DNA of 64,000 nucleotides from Prochlorococcus sp. AG-347-I04 (GTDB taxonomy: Bacteria; Cyanobacteriota; Cyanobacteriia; PCC-6307; Cyanobiaceae): assembly GCA_003281625.1 (NCBI GenBank), contig QCBL01000004.1, positions 1-64,000 on the forward strand, in the 5' to 3' direction. The notes beneath the pieces were generated by a model. That model was not told the origin of the DNA. It saw only the letters and a program-made list of their open reading frames with translations, and made no database searches. This document shows, piece by piece, positions 43,020 through 53,214 of the stretch (within the stretch, counting starts at the first letter, position 1; every line of letters begins with the position of its first letter). Position numbers and translations under genes: made by a program.

Positions 43020-44385
43020 TAGTTTACTTAGAGCCCCTAACCAGAGTATTGAAGAAACTGGTTACGCTTGGTACGTAGGTAACGCCAGATTAATTAATTT
43101 ATCTGGCCGTTTACTCGGAGCTCATATTGCACACACTGGTCTCATCGTTTTTTGGGCCGGTGCAATGATGTTATTCGAAGTAAGTCATTTCACATTTGAT
43201 AAACCAATGTGGGAACAAGGCTTAATTTGTATGCCTCACGTTGCAATGTTTGGATTTGGAATAGGTCCTGGTGGAGAAGTTACTGATGTATACCCATTCT
43301 TTGTGGCTGGTGTTATGCATTTAATTTCCTCTGCAGTTTTAGGATTTGGTGGTATCTACCATTCTTTAGCAGGTCCTGAAAAACTTGAGCAAGATTTTCC
43401 TTTCTTTTCAACAGATTGGAGAGATAAGAATCAAATGACTAATATCCTCGGTTATCACCTTATAGTTTTAGGCGTTGGTGCATTATTTTTCGTTTTTGAT
43501 TGGATGTTCATTGGAGGGGCTTATGACACATGGGCACCTGGTGGTGGAGAAGTTAGGTTAGTTAGTCCTACCTTAGATCCAAGAGTTATACTTGGTTACC
43601 TATTTAGGTCTCCTTGGGGTGGCGCTGGTTCAATAATCGGTGTTAACTCTATAGAAGATATAGTTGGTGGTCACGTATATGTTGGAATTACCGCAATAAT
43701 CGGTGGTCTTTTCCATATCTTTACTAAACCATTTGGATGGGCAAGAAGAGCATTCATCTGGAATGGTGAAGGACTATTAAGTTATGCTCTTGGTGGAATT
43801 TGTGTAGCAAGTTTTATTGCTTCAACATTCATCTGGTTTAACAACACTGCTTACCCTTCAGAGTTTTATGGCCCAACAAATGCTGAAGCTTCACAGGCTC
43901 AAAGCTTTACTTTCCTTGTGAGAGACCAAAGAATTGGAGCTAACGTAGGTTCAACAATGGGACCAACAGGTCTAGGTAAGTATCTCATGAGATCTCCTAC
44001 TGGTGAAATTATATTTGGTGGTGAAACAATGAGATTTTGGGATTTCAGAGGTCCATGGTTAGAGCCTTTAAGAGGACCTAACGGATTGAGCCTTGAGAAA
44101 ATTCAAAATGATATTCAGCCTTGGCAGGTAAGAAGAGCTGCTGAATATATGACTCATGCTCCTAACGCTTCTATCAACTCTGTTGGTGGAATCATTACAG
44201 AGCCAAATGCTGTTAACTTCGTTAATTTAAGACAATGGTTAGCTGCAGCCCAATTCTTCCTTGGATGGTTTACATTTATCGGTCACCTTTGGCATGCTGG
44301 ACGTGCTAGAGCTGCCGCTGCTGGTTTCGAGAAAGGAATCGACAGAAAGAGTGAACCAGCTCTAGAAATGCCAGATCTAGATTAA
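43003..44385 (+). CDS. psbC: Photosystem II CP43 protein
   Basis: CP43 is the 460-aa inner antenna of photosystem II, with six helices and one ligand to the Mn cluster. I chose the GTG at 43003 ([14 protein letters not shown]), inside the end of psbD. The GTG-start overlap with psbD is the classic arrangement in cyanobacteria. The upstream in-frame Met is psbD-overlapping sequence. Blocks such as [20 protein letters not shown] and [20 protein letters not shown] are typical. A terminator follows at 44406. Confidence 0.98.
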   Translation: METPFNSLLRAPNQSIEETGYAWYVGNARLINLSGRLLGAHIAHTGLIVFWAGAMMLFEVSHFTFDKPMWEQGLICMPHVAMFGFGIGPGGEVTDVYPFFVAGVMHLISSAVLGFGGIYHSLAGPEKLEQDFPFFSTDWRDKNQMTNILGYHLIVLGVGALFFVFDWMFIGGAYDTWAPGGGEVRLVSPTLDPRVILGYLFRSPWGGAGSIIGVNSIEDIVGGHVYVGITAIIGGLFHIFTKPFGWARRAFIWNGEGLLSYALGGICVASFIASTFIWFNNTAYPSEFYGPTNAEASQAQSFTFLVRDQRIGANVGSTMGPTGLGKYLMRSPTGEIIFGGETMRFWDFRGPWLEPLRGPNGLSLEKIQNDIQPWQVRRAAEYMTHAPNASINSVGGIITEPNAVNFVNLRQWLAAAQFFLGWFTFIGHLWHAGRARAAAAGFEKGIDRKSEPALEMPDLD

Positions 44386-44405
44386 TTTCTATTTCATCTA
44401 AAAAG

Positions 44406-44430
44406 CCCTATCTTTAGATAGGGTTTTTTT
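44406..44430 (+). terminator. Terminator of psbDC
   Basis: CCCTATC-TTTA-GATAGGG followed by a T run, 20 bp after the psbC stop. Confidence 0.9.
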
Positions 44431-44442
44431 TGCTCAATTTTA

Positions 44443-45054
44443 TTATCTGTATAAATTTTCTCTGAGCCATGGCAAACTTAAACCCATTACATTACTAAAA
44501 CAACCCTCTATTTTTTCAATATATTTACCACCTATACCTTCCAAGGCAAATCCTCCTGCGCAATATAAAGGTTCATTTGTATCTACATAACTCTTGATTT
44601 CCCAATCCTCCAAATTAGAAAAATAAACTCTTGAACTTACTGTTTTTTTTATTATTTCAGTGATTTTAAAAATATTGGAGGTTATATCAAAATTCCCAAT
44701 TATTAGAGTATGACCAGTATGTAAAAATCCAAATTCTCCAGACATTTTTTTCCATCTAATAAATGCCTCTTCTTTATTAGATGGTTTTCCATAAGCTTCT
44801 CCTTTAAATTCAAAAATTGAATCGCACCCAAGTATTTCCACAGATCCATAATTAAATTCTTCGGGCAAAGATAAGTTTTGAATATTTTCAGATAAACTAT
44901 TAGCCTTTTGAAAAGATAATTCCAAAGCTAAATTAAATATATTCTTTTCTTGAATAGTAGTTTCATCAAATTTGCTTGCTATTTGGATAAATTCGATTTG
45001 ACAATTTTCTAGTAATTTCTTTCTAGATTGAGAAGCAGAGGCTAGAATTAACAC
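44443..45054 (-). CDS. maf: Maf-type nucleoside triphosphate pyrophosphatase
   Basis: The 203-aa protein hydrolyses non-canonical or modified nucleotides. It starts with the Maf signature [12 protein letters not shown], followed by FDE and the [22 protein letters not shown] block and [16 protein letters not shown] near the end. It converges on psbC. Confidence 0.93.
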   Translation of the reverse strand: MLILASASQSRKKLLENCQIEFIQIASKFDETTIQEKNIFNLALELSFQKANSLSENIQNLSLPEEFNYGSVEILGCDSIFEFKGEAYGKPSNKEEAFIRWKKMSGEFGFLHTGHTLIIGNFDITSNIFKITEIIKKTVSSRVYFSNLEDWEIKSYVDTNEPLYCAGGFALEGIGGKYIEKIEGCFSNVMGLSLPWLRENLYR

Positions 45055-45120
45055 AAATTTTTTACCAAATTATAATTCAATTTAATAATTAATAAATTTT
45101 AAAATTAATATAAATTACTA

Positions 45121-46650
45121 ATGGAGTTAGAAACAAAATTACACGAAATAAGGAAACCAATAATGGTCCTAGGTACTTCCAGTGGTGCAGGAAAATCATT
45201 AACGGTTACTGCTATTTGCAGGATTCTTAAAAATTTAGGAGATGAACCAATACCTTTTAAAGGACAAAATATGAGTAACAACGCTTGGGTTGATTGGGAA
45301 GGTGGAGAGATGGCATATTCACAAGCACTTCAAGCTTTTGCTTGTGGTATTAATCCCTCTACAGAGATGAATCCCATCTTATTGAAACCACAAGGAAACT
45401 CAGTAAGTGAGGTGATTCACCTTGGCAAAAGCATAGGCACCACAACCGCACAAAATTACTATAAAGATTGGTTTATTCCAGGGTGGGAAGTAATTAAAAA
45501 AAGTCTAAATTCTATTTATAAAAAAAACCCAAATTGCCGTTTAATTATTGAAGGTGCTGGAAGTCCAGTAGAAATGAATTTAATTCACAGAGACCTTACT
45601 AATTTAAGAATTGCAAAATATTTAAATGCAAATTGCATATTAGTCACTGATATTGAAAGGGGAGGAGTATTTGCACAAATAATTGGTACTCTTGAATTAA
45701 TGAAGCCTGAAGAGAGGAAACTTATTAAGGGAATTATTATTAATAGATTCAGAGGAGACCTTTCATTATTTGAAAATGGGAAAAAATGGATAGAGAATAA
45801 AACTCAAATCCCTGTTATTGGAATTATTCCTTGGTTAAATGATTCATTTCCTCCAGAGGATTCTTTAGATTTAATAGAAAAAAAATCACTCTTTAAAAAT
45901 CCTGAAATCAAAGTTGGAATTATAAAATTACCATCTATTAGTAACTTCTCGGATTTTGATCCCTTAGAAAATGAAGAAACAATATTAATTGAATGGATTA
46001 GAAAATCACAAAACCTAAGTAAGTATGACTTCATTATTCTGCCGGGCAGTAAACAAACGATTAAAGATCAAATTTTTCTTAAAAATTCTGGCTTATCTCA
46101 GGATATAAGGGACTATTCAAATAACGAGGGAAATATTATTGGAATATGTGGAGGTTTACAAATGTTAGGGACTAAACTTGAAGATCCTTATTTTAATGAG
46201 GGTTCTAAAGATTTTTCTGAACAAACTATTAAAGGTATTGGATTACTGCCATTAAAAACGACCTTCTTTAACAAAAAAATAACACGTCAAATCAACTCTA
46301 AATCTATATGGCCATGCCAATCAGAAATTAATGGATTTGAAATCCATAATGGTCGAACTGTATTAGATGAAATCCAAAGTTCATTAAAGATTAATCCTCT
46401 TTTTGAAGACTCAAATCTTGGTTGGTACAAAGAAAATAATAGAGGCGGAACTATCGCAGGAACATACATTCATGGGATCTTTGAAAATGACAGTTGGAGA
46501 GCTCAATATATTAATTTAATAAGGAAGAGTAAAAATCTACCAATATTAAATAAAAAATCAATATCTTATAAAGAGAAGAGACAATCCATCATTGACAATC
46601 TTGCAAGTGAATTCCACAAACATTTAAATCTCAAATCATTTTTAAGTTGA
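45121..46650 (+). CDS. cobQ: Adenosylcobyric acid synthase
   Basis: CobQ amidates four side chains of adenosylcobyrinic a,c-diamide in cobalamin synthesis. The N-terminal P-loop domain has GTSSGAGKSLTVTAICRIL at residues 18-36. The C-terminal glutaminase has the nucleophile in GICGGLQMLG and His in YIHGIFE. Length of 509 aa is normal. Its stop overlaps the TTG start of the ferredoxin by 4 bp. Confidence 0.97.
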   Translation: MELETKLHEIRKPIMVLGTSSGAGKSLTVTAICRILKNLGDEPIPFKGQNMSNNAWVDWEGGEMAYSQALQAFACGINPSTEMNPILLKPQGNSVSEVIHLGKSIGTTTAQNYYKDWFIPGWEVIKKSLNSIYKKNPNCRLIIEGAGSPVEMNLIHRDLTNLRIAKYLNANCILVTDIERGGVFAQIIGTLELMKPEERKLIKGIIINRFRGDLSLFENGKKWIENKTQIPVIGIIPWLNDSFPPEDSLDLIEKKSLFKNPEIKVGIIKLPSISNFSDFDPLENEETILIEWIRKSQNLSKYDFIILPGSKQTIKDQIFLKNSGLSQDIRDYSNNEGNIIGICGGLQMLGTKLEDPYFNEGSKDFSEQTIKGIGLLPLKTTFFNKKITRQINSKSIWPCQSEINGFEIHNGRTVLDEIQSSLKINPLFEDSNLGWYKENNRGGTIAGTYIHGIFENDSWRAQYINLIRKSKNLPILNKKSISYKEKRQSIIDNLASEFHKHLNLKSFLS

Positions 46651-46901
46651 AAGAAACAAAAAAAATAAAAGTAATATGGCCAAACAATAAAGAAACATTT
46701 GTTTCAGATGGTGATGACTGGTTTTCTTCTGCTGAAAAAGCAGGTTTAGAAATCCCTGCTGGCTGCCTCACAGGTAGTTGCGGTGCTTGTGAGATAGATG
46801 TAAATGGTGATACGAAAAGGGCTTGTATAAGTGTTATTAAAAGTAATAAAAAAAGTCTTTTAAAAGTTTCTTTAACTACAGATCCCTTTTGGGAAAGCTA
46901 A
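46647..46901 (+). CDS. [2Fe-2S] plant-type ferredoxin
   Basis: The 84-aa protein carries the ferredoxin ligand set CLTGSCGAC (C-x4-C-x2-C) near residues 40-48 and a further Cys in RACISV. It starts at a TTG overlapping the cobQ stop. The C-terminal half is shorter than PetF, so it resembles the small ferredoxins that serve specific enzymes. Coupling to cobQ suggests a link to cobalamin synthesis, which is inference. Confidence 0.88.
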   Translation: MKETKKIKVIWPNNKETFVSDGDDWFSSAEKAGLEIPAGCLTGSCGACEIDVNGDTKRACISVIKSNKKSLLKVSLTTDPFWES

Positions 46902-47060
46902 ATCTTAATACTTCAAAGTAAAATATTTAACAATAAGTAAAGTAAATAATAATTAATCAAATCAGAGTTAATAAAGTTGTTATTACTTTGAAAGATGTAA
47001 ATTTCAGACTACTATTATATTAAACTGAGATAGTCAAAAATAAATTTCATCCTTTTTTTT

Positions 47061-48311
47061 ATGAATTTTATAAAAAAAAACAATATCTTTAACTATAAAG
47101 CTAGCTCTCTAGAAAAGTTTTATTTTTCTATTCTCATTTTTTTTATAATATTAAGTTTTTTTATAACTATTCCTACGGATACTACCAACCTTGGAATCTC
47201 ATCTACAAATTTGGCTATTGGAGATAGACCCTTTTATATAAATAACACTCTTAAAGGTTATGGATATTCAAACTATAGTGGGAATATTCTTTATCCAACT
47301 GTCCTAAAAATAATTACATCAATAAGCAATCTATTTGGCGCAGATGAATATTCAAAATTATGGAATACTATAACTATTTTCATAACATCCCTCTTATCTT
47401 TAATAACTTTAAGATTATTGAGAGCATCATCATATTTAATTTTTAATGAAAAGGTTTCAAAAATTTCCTGTTGTATATATATCTTGAATCCATATACTTA
47501 TTTCTACTCTTTATCAGGAGGAATAACAAATTATATTGTTGTAGGGGTTTCATTTACAATGTACTTAATTTGTTATTTATATAAAAGAGGGAGTTTAATC
47601 ACTAACAAAGATAGTCTAATATCAAATATTTTTATAAACATATCATGTATATATTTATCATTACTTAGGCCTAGTGGCGGAATCTTTGGAACTGTTTTTT
47701 TAATAATAATTTTATCCAAATATATTAGGATTTATATTGAAAAGAGAAGCTTTAATATAATTAGATTTGCTAATATTCTTATTACTGTTTTTGGACTTAT
47801 AGTCGTTACATATAATTTTAAAACAGTACTTAATTATTCATTTGCTAATGTAAATATTTTTTTAAATGAGAAAGGTTATTACTTTGGATATTCAAGAGAA
47901 TTATTAAGATCAAAGCTAAAAATCGATAATATAAATATTCTAGAAAACTTAAAAATGGCATTATATTATCTTTCATGGAAAATAACTGACTTTGTTTCAG
48001 GCATATCAGATATAAGAGATAGTCATGATGCACAGAACATAAATAATCTTCTTCCATTTATACTTAGAACCTCAACAGGTATATTTTTTCTTTTCCCAAT
48101 AAATTTATTTAGTTTCTTAGGAATATTATTAAATATTAGATTAATTATTAAAACAGAACTATGGATCGTATTAATTTCCTCTTTCATAGCTATCTCTCCA
48201 AGTTTATTAGGAGTTGCCATGAGCAGATATTTGATAATGTTTTTCCCACCCTTTATATTGTTTGCCGCAAAAATCATTAATGATACATTACAAGGAGCAG
48301 ATATTTCATAA
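47061..48311 (+). CDS. Multi-pass membrane protein of surface polysaccharide synthesis
   Basis: The 416-aa product has about nine to ten hydrophobic helices with short loops. Its architecture resembles the GT-C glycosyltransferases or polymerase-like proteins of polysaccharide clusters, and it sits 5 bp before a GT2 glycosyltransferase. No conserved catalytic motif can be pointed to. Very rich in Ile, Asn, Lys and Ser, and more AT-rich in its codons than the core genes, as expected for an island gene. Confidence 0.6.
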   Translation: MNFIKKNNIFNYKASSLEKFYFSILIFFIILSFFITIPTDTTNLGISSTNLAIGDRPFYINNTLKGYGYSNYSGNILYPTVLKIITSISNLFGADEYSKLWNTITIFITSLLSLITLRLLRASSYLIFNEKVSKISCCIYILNPYTYFYSLSGGITNYIVVGVSFTMYLICYLYKRGSLITNKDSLISNIFINISCIYLSLLRPSGGIFGTVFLIIILSKYIRIYIEKRSFNIIRFANILITVFGLIVVTYNFKTVLNYSFANVNIFLNEKGYYFGYSRELLRSKLKIDNINILENLKMALYYLSWKITDFVSGISDIRDSHDAQNINNLLPFILRTSTGIFFLFPINLFSFLGILLNIRLIIKTELWIVLISSFIAISPSLLGVAMSRYLIMFFPPFILFAAKIINDTLQGADIS

Positions 48312-48316
48312 GAAGA

Positions 48317-49258
48317 ATGACAAAAATAGGGGTCGTCATACCATGCTTCATGGGCGGAGATATCACATTAAAATTGATTTCAGATGTACTGAATTATGCT
48401 GACATTGTTGTTTTAGTAGATGATAAATGTCCATTACACACAGGAAAGAAAGTAAAAGAAAGTAATATAAATTCTAAAGTCCACATTATCTTCAATGAAA
48501 GAAATATGGGTGTTGGAGGTTCTACAAAAAGGGGGTTTGAATGGCTTCTTAAAAAAGATTGTCAAATAATCATAAAAATGGATGCAGACTATCAAATGAA
48601 TCCATCTGACATTCCCAAAATGTGTAATCCAATCTTAAAAAATGAGTGTGACTCAACAAAAGGAAATAGATTTACAAACTTTGAGAAATTAATTAAGATG
48701 CCAAAAATTAGACTAATTGGGAATGTATTTCTTAGTTACCTAACCAAATTTTCAACAGGATATTGGGAAATTTTTGATCCCACAAATGGTTTTATTGCTT
48801 TTAATGCAGAAACTTTAAGAGAAATTAATTTTTCTAAAACAGATAATAGATTCTTCTTTGAAACGGAAATTTTATTTCGATGTGCTCTTCAAAATATAGT
48901 CATAAAAAATGTCTCTATTGATGCTAATTATTTTAGTAATTATTCATCTTTAAATCCTCTCAAAGAAATTTATCCATTCCTAATAAAAAATATTAAATTA
49001 ATAGTTAAGAGAATTATTTATCAATACTATATTTTAGACTTTAATGTTGGTTCAATAGAGTTATTTTTATCACTTATTTTCGGTATTTTTGCATTTATTA
49101 TCGGAATATATCTCTTTATAGTAAGCAATATCACAAATGTTTTGGCCTCTGCAGGAACAGTAAGTATTTTTATAATTCTCAGTATAATTGGAATACAATT
49201 TTTTCTTTCTTTTATATATTATGACTGCAGTACAAAAGTTTTCTTAAGAAAAAAATAA
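48317..49258 (+). CDS. Family 2 glycosyltransferase with membrane anchor
   Basis: The 313-aa product begins with VVIPCFMGGDITLKLISDVL and has the metal-binding acidic motif IIKMDADYQMNPSDIPKM near residue 95. Two C-terminal helices (about 238-305) anchor it. It resembles dolichol/undecaprenyl-phosphate sugar transferases. With the adjacent GtrA protein it may build and flip a lipid-linked sugar. Confidence 0.85.
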   Translation: MTKIGVVIPCFMGGDITLKLISDVLNYADIVVLVDDKCPLHTGKKVKESNINSKVHIIFNERNMGVGGSTKRGFEWLLKKDCQIIIKMDADYQMNPSDIPKMCNPILKNECDSTKGNRFTNFEKLIKMPKIRLIGNVFLSYLTKFSTGYWEIFDPTNGFIAFNAETLREINFSKTDNRFFFETEILFRCALQNIVIKNVSIDANYFSNYSSLNPLKEIYPFLIKNIKLIVKRIIYQYYILDFNVGSIELFLSLIFGIFAFIIGIYLFIVSNITNVLASAGTVSIFIILSIIGIQFFLSFIYYDCSTKVFLRKK

Positions 49259-49265
49259 AGTTATC

Positions 49266-49664
49266 CTACTTTCTAAAAATGAGAAACCGTTGAGAAAAAA
49301 AAGAAAATATTACAATAATAGGAATAGCTAGTCCTGCGCCAAAATTACTGGAAATAGAAAAATAGTTAGAAAAATAAACGATTAAAAATAGATTAATATA
49401 CCATATTGAAAGCGATAAAATTAGATACTTTAAAAGTCTAAATTTTGATCCTATTTTTACTTTAAATACATATTTTGAATATAAAAAATAACCTATAATA
49501 AAATTTAAAGATTGGCTAATTAAAGTTGCTAACCAAATTTTAAAAATAAATAGAGATACTTGCAAAACTAAATTTGTAATAAGAAAATTAAGAGTCCCAA
49601 ATAATAAAAAGTCTCTACCCTGCTTTATAAAAATATTATATTTTTTAAAATATTTTTTAAGCAT
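49266..49664 (-). CDS. GtrA-family membrane protein
   Basis: The 132-aa product has four helices and the GtrA pattern: FLLFGTLNFLITNLVLQV near the start, SQSLNFIIGYFLYSKYVF in the middle and FSFFSQRFLIF at the end. GtrA proteins are thought to flip lipid-linked glucose or other sugars for O-antigen modification. It is convergent with the GT2 gene. Confidence 0.85.
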   Translation of the reverse strand: MLKKYFKKYNIFIKQGRDFLLFGTLNFLITNLVLQVSLFIFKIWLATLISQSLNFIIGYFLYSKYVFKVKIGSKFRLLKYLILSLSIWYINLFLIVYFSNYFSISSNFGAGLAIPIIVIFSFFSQRFLIFRK

Positions 49665-49704
49665 TTAAATTTAAAATGAGTTCCACAAATCTATATAGAT
49701 CAAA

Positions 49705-50895
49705 TTAAATTTCATTTAAATAATTTAATATAAACTGTGCCGTTTTAAAAGCACAAGTCCAAGCAGGTGAGATTGAATTTAAAATGTGAATAGTGGAATC
49801 TTTAAATTCAATAATCAAATCATTCTCAAGATTTTGTTTTTTTAAATCATATAGTTGAGCTCTAATTCCGGGAGAATACCAATCAAAATCAATATCTTTT
49901 AAATTAAAATTTGTGATTTCTTGGGCTGATTTAACAATATTCTCCTTGAATAAATATCTAAACTCTCTTAGGGCAAGATCTCTAAATCTAAAATTATTAT
50001 TTATAAAAAGAGAGGATTGAAGAAATAAGATATCAGGAGTAAGTTTAATATCTAAGTTGTCAAATATTTTATAATTTTCTGGTGAAAATGCAGGGATTGC
50101 TGTTGGACCTAGCTTCAAATAATTATCAGAAGTTAGTGTTGTATGAACTCCTAAAAATGGCTGATTTATATCTGGGACAGGATATATGTGAGTTTTAAAA
50201 ACATCATTTTTATTTTTGCTTTTTAAATAAAGGCCCTTAAATGGGAGAATCTTATAACTAGTTTTAATACCAAAAAGCTTTGATATAGGCAAAGCATAAC
50301 CCCCTGAAGCATTTACTAAAAAATCAAATTTAATTTCATCGCCATTATCTAGAATTACAGATTTATTTTTTGTGCCTACCACTTTTCTTCCTAAACAAAT
50401 TTTGACACCGTATTCACAAATTTCATTTACTAAACAATTTAAAACCTCCTTAGGGGAAGCACTCCAAGTATTAGGCGACCATAGAAACAAATTATTTGTT
50501 TTAGCTTTAGGCTCATAATTTTTAATAAGTTTTGACTCTAATACCCTTACTTTACAATTGTTTTTAACGGCCCTCTTACCAAGAATTTCTATTATTTTAT
50601 CCTCTTTATCATTCTTTGAAACTACTACTTTCCCAGAGGCTTTATATGAAAGTGAATTATTTAGTACATATTCTCTCATTAAACTATTGCCTTCCGAGCA
50701 GAATTTTGCTTTAGTACTATCTGGCGAATAATAAAAACCTGCATGAATGACACCACTATTTCTACTAGTAGAGTGAAATCCAGGATATATTTCTTTATCT
50801 ATAATAGTTACATTATCAAATGTATCTTTTTTTTTTGCCTCCCTCGCGATACATAGTCCTACTATTCCAGATCCAATAATAACTAAATTTGGCAT
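49705..50895 (-). CDS. LhgO-like FAD-dependent oxidoreductase
   Basis: The 396-aa product has an N-terminal FAD motif (VIIGSGIVGLCIAREAKKK). It also has the signature STSRNSGVIHAGFYYSPDST, closely like L-2-hydroxyglutarate dehydrogenase/oxidase, and PVPDINQPFLGVHTT near residue 225. It probably oxidises L-2-hydroxyglutarate or a related 2-hydroxy acid. Its place inside a polysaccharide island is unexpected and may reflect island cargo. Confidence 0.85.
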   Translation of the reverse strand: MPNLVIIGSGIVGLCIAREAKKKDTFDNVTIIDKEIYPGFHSTSRNSGVIHAGFYYSPDSTKAKFCSEGNSLMREYVLNNSLSYKASGKVVVSKNDKEDKIIEILGKRAVKNNCKVRVLESKLIKNYEPKAKTNNLFLWSPNTWSASPKEVLNCLVNEICEYGVKICLGRKVVGTKNKSVILDNGDEIKFDFLVNASGGYALPISKLFGIKTSYKILPFKGLYLKSKNKNDVFKTHIYPVPDINQPFLGVHTTLTSDNYLKLGPTAIPAFSPENYKIFDNLDIKLTPDILFLQSSLFINNNFRFRDLALREFRYLFKENIVKSAQEITNFNLKDIDFDWYSPGIRAQLYDLKKQNLENDLIIEFKDSTIHILNSISPAWTCAFKTAQFILNYLNEI

Positions 50896-51195
50896 ATTTA
50901 ATTCATTATGTAGTGAGTTTTTTTTTTAATAAATCTCAATTTTTTATATTATCTCAATATTATTCAAAAATGGATAAGAAGTTAGGTTTTAATTTAATTT
51001 CAAATTTATTTTTATGATAATGAATACAAATATTTTGAAGTTTTCTATTGAAAATAGAATTTTAATTTCTAATCAAGAAATAAATTTTTTAAAGAAAAAA
51101 AATTTAAATTTACTGTATAAATAAGTCTCTTAAAATGCATAAAATAATTAAATGTATAATCAAAATAGGCCAGATTAAACTGATCCGAGTAATAA
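50896..51195. other. Intergenic region inside the polysaccharide island
   Basis: About 300 AT-rich bases between divergent genes. The only frame of note is a 36-codon plus-strand ORF at 51014-51124 (MIMNTNILKFSIENRI...), which I cannot support. No repeat or RNA structure stands out. Confidence 0.4.
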
Positions 51196-51201
51196 TATAA
51201 T
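51196..51201 (+). promoter_or_regulatory. TATAAT -10 element of the epimerase pair
   Basis: A perfect TATAAT lies 18 bp before the ATG at 51220, so transcription should start near 51208. No clear -35 is visible, which is usual here. Confidence 0.5.
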
Positions 51202-51219
51202 TGTAAAAGCTAAACTTAT

Positions 51220-52074
51220 ATGAACTTTTTTGTAACTGGTGCAACAGGCTTTTTAGGGCAATATATGTTAAGAGAGCTTTTAAAATTTGGCCATAATATT
51301 AAGGCAAATTATAGAGGGAATAAGGATATTAAAAAAAAAAATGATGGAATAAATTGGATTAAAAGAGATATCCTGGAAATAGATCAAAAGGATCTCAAAG
51401 AAACTGATATATTGATAAACTTAGCCTCCGCGGGAGTTAGCCCCAAAAAAACCACTTTAGAAGAAGCTATCAACATTAATATATTAAGTGCTTCAAGATT
51501 ACTCAAAATAGGAAATATTGCAGGTATTAAAAGATTTGTTTATGCAGGCACATGTCATGAATATGGACACACTGCAAATAGTTTCGAAAAAATCCCCCCA
51601 AATGCTGCATTAAATCCCCTTAGTTTTTATGGATCAACGAAGGCCTCTGGATTTCACCTCATAAATCATCTCTCAATTGAATTAAAGTTGGAACTAGTAT
51701 ATGCACGTATTTTTTCAGCATATGGTCCGGGTCAAAATAAATATAACTTTTGGCCCATGCTAAGAGAAGCAGCTTTATCTGGAAATGATTTTAAGATGAG
51801 TTCTGGTAAACAAGTTAGGGATTTTATACCAGCACAATTAGTAGCAAAACATTTATTGAACGCAAGCCAAAGGGATGACATCATAAAAGGTCAGCCTTTT
51901 TTAATAAATATTGGGACAGGAAATCCTATCAGCTTAGGAGATTTTGCAAAAAAAGAATGGAAGAGACTTGGAGCCAAGGGAAAATTAATGATTGGTGCAT
52001 TATCTGATAAAAAAAATGAACCCATGAATTTTTGTCCTGATATCTCTAACTTAAACTATAAGAAGATTTTATAA
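51220..52074 (+). CDS. NAD-dependent sugar epimerase/reductase (RfbS/RfbJ-like)
   Basis: The 284-aa extended short-chain dehydrogenase has FVTGATGFLGQYMLREL at residues 3-19 and the catalytic YxxxK in FYGSTKASG. A GTCHEYG block holds the third catalytic position. Its length and the following tyvelose-type epimerase suggest a 4-keto reductase acting on a CDP-3,6-dideoxy-4-keto sugar (CDP-paratose or abequose synthase). Its last base is the first base of the next ATG. Confidence 0.75.
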   Translation: MNFFVTGATGFLGQYMLRELLKFGHNIKANYRGNKDIKKKNDGINWIKRDILEIDQKDLKETDILINLASAGVSPKKTTLEEAININILSASRLLKIGNIAGIKRFVYAGTCHEYGHTANSFEKIPPNAALNPLSFYGSTKASGFHLINHLSIELKLELVYARIFSAYGPGQNKYNFWPMLREAALSGNDFKMSSGKQVRDFIPAQLVAKHLLNASQRDDIIKGQPFLINIGTGNPISLGDFAKKEWKRLGAKGKLMIGALSDKKNEPMNFCPDISNLNYKKIL

Positions 52075-53120
52075 TGAAAGTATTAATTACTGGTGGATGT
52101 GGTTTCTTAGGAAGTAATCTAGCTAAATCTTACCTTGAAGATGAAGCAGAAATTTATATAGTAGATTCTTTATTTAGAGATGGATCTGAAAAAAATTTAA
52201 ATTGGTTAAAATCGCTAGATACTAAAAATAAAATAAAGTTTTTTAGGATTGATATCTCAGATAAAGATTTAGTCAATAAAGTATTCAAACAATATGCTCC
52301 ATTTGATTTTACTTGTCATGTCGCAGGTCAAGTTGCGATGACAACATCTTTAAAAGATCCATGGAATGATTTGCGGACAAATGTAATCGGTACTTTCAAT
52401 ATATTAGAAGCGATTAGGAAATATTCTCCAAATTGCCTGCTTGCATTTAGCAGTACAAACAAGGTCTATGGTGATCTTGAGTGGCTAAGTTACATTGAAA
52501 CTGAAAAGAGATACAAACTAAAAGACTACCCAATAGGTCTTGACGAAAATATTCCTTTAGATTTTTCCACACCATACGGATGTTCAAAAGGTTCTGCAGA
52601 TCAATATGTACGAGATTGGGCAAGAGTATATGGTCTTAAAACAGTTGTATTTAGACATTCATCAATATATGGTGGAAGACAATTTGCTTCTTTTGATCAA
52701 GGTTGGATAGGTTGGTTTTGCAAAAAAGGACTAGAGCAAAAAATGCAAATAGAAGCGAAAGATCCAATAATACCTTTTACAATTTCTGGAAATGGGAAAC
52801 AAGTTCGTGATGTTCTTCATGCTGATGATCTAATTAATCTTTATAAAAAAGCTTTTTTGAATAAAGATATCCTTAATGGAGAAATTTTTAATATTGGAGG
52901 GGGTCAAACTAACTCATTAAGTCTTATAGAATTGTTTGAATTAATTTCAAAAATTCTTGATTTAGATGATCTTAAATTTAAAAAACTTCCAAGGAGAGTG
53001 AGTGATCAGGATTGTTTTATTGCTTCTATAGAAAAAGTGAAAAATTATCTAAATTGGGCTCCAAGAATAAATGCAGAAATAGGTATTAAAAAGATGATTG
53101 ATTGGACAACGCAATTATGA
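52074..53120 (+). CDS. CDP-paratose 2-epimerase-like protein
   Basis: The 348-aa extended SDR starts with VLITGGCGFLGSNLAKSYL. It carries the family's distinctive blocks FSSTNKVYGDLEWLSYIE, LDFSTPYGCSKGSADQYVRD with YxxxK, and SIYGGRQFASFDQGWIGWFC. These closely match CDP-paratose (tyvelose) 2-epimerases. Overlap with the previous gene by one base shows a two-gene unit. Confidence 0.85.
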   Translation: MKVLITGGCGFLGSNLAKSYLEDEAEIYIVDSLFRDGSEKNLNWLKSLDTKNKIKFFRIDISDKDLVNKVFKQYAPFDFTCHVAGQVAMTTSLKDPWNDLRTNVIGTFNILEAIRKYSPNCLLAFSSTNKVYGDLEWLSYIETEKRYKLKDYPIGLDENIPLDFSTPYGCSKGSADQYVRDWARVYGLKTVVFRHSSIYGGRQFASFDQGWIGWFCKKGLEQKMQIEAKDPIIPFTISGNGKQVRDVLHADDLINLYKKAFLNKDILNGEIFNIGGGQTNSLSLIELFELISKILDLDDLKFKKLPRRVSDQDCFIASIEKVKNYLNWAPRINAEIGIKKMIDWTTQL

Positions 53121-53214
53121 AAAAATAAAAAAAATAAATATTAATATCTTAAAAATTGTTTAAAAAAATCTCTTTATATTGTTTATTGTATAGTAAAACA
53201 ATTTAGATATTATC

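Noticed and set aside
46912-46992. Inverted repeat TTCAAAGTAA/TTACTTTGAA as an insertion-sequence end
   Set aside because: The arms are 61 bases apart with no transposase or target duplication, so it is noted only as a possible island-edge feature.
51014-51124. 36-codon frame between lhgO-like and epimerase genes
   Set aside because: Low-complexity AT-rich sequence, with no coupling or recognisable feature.
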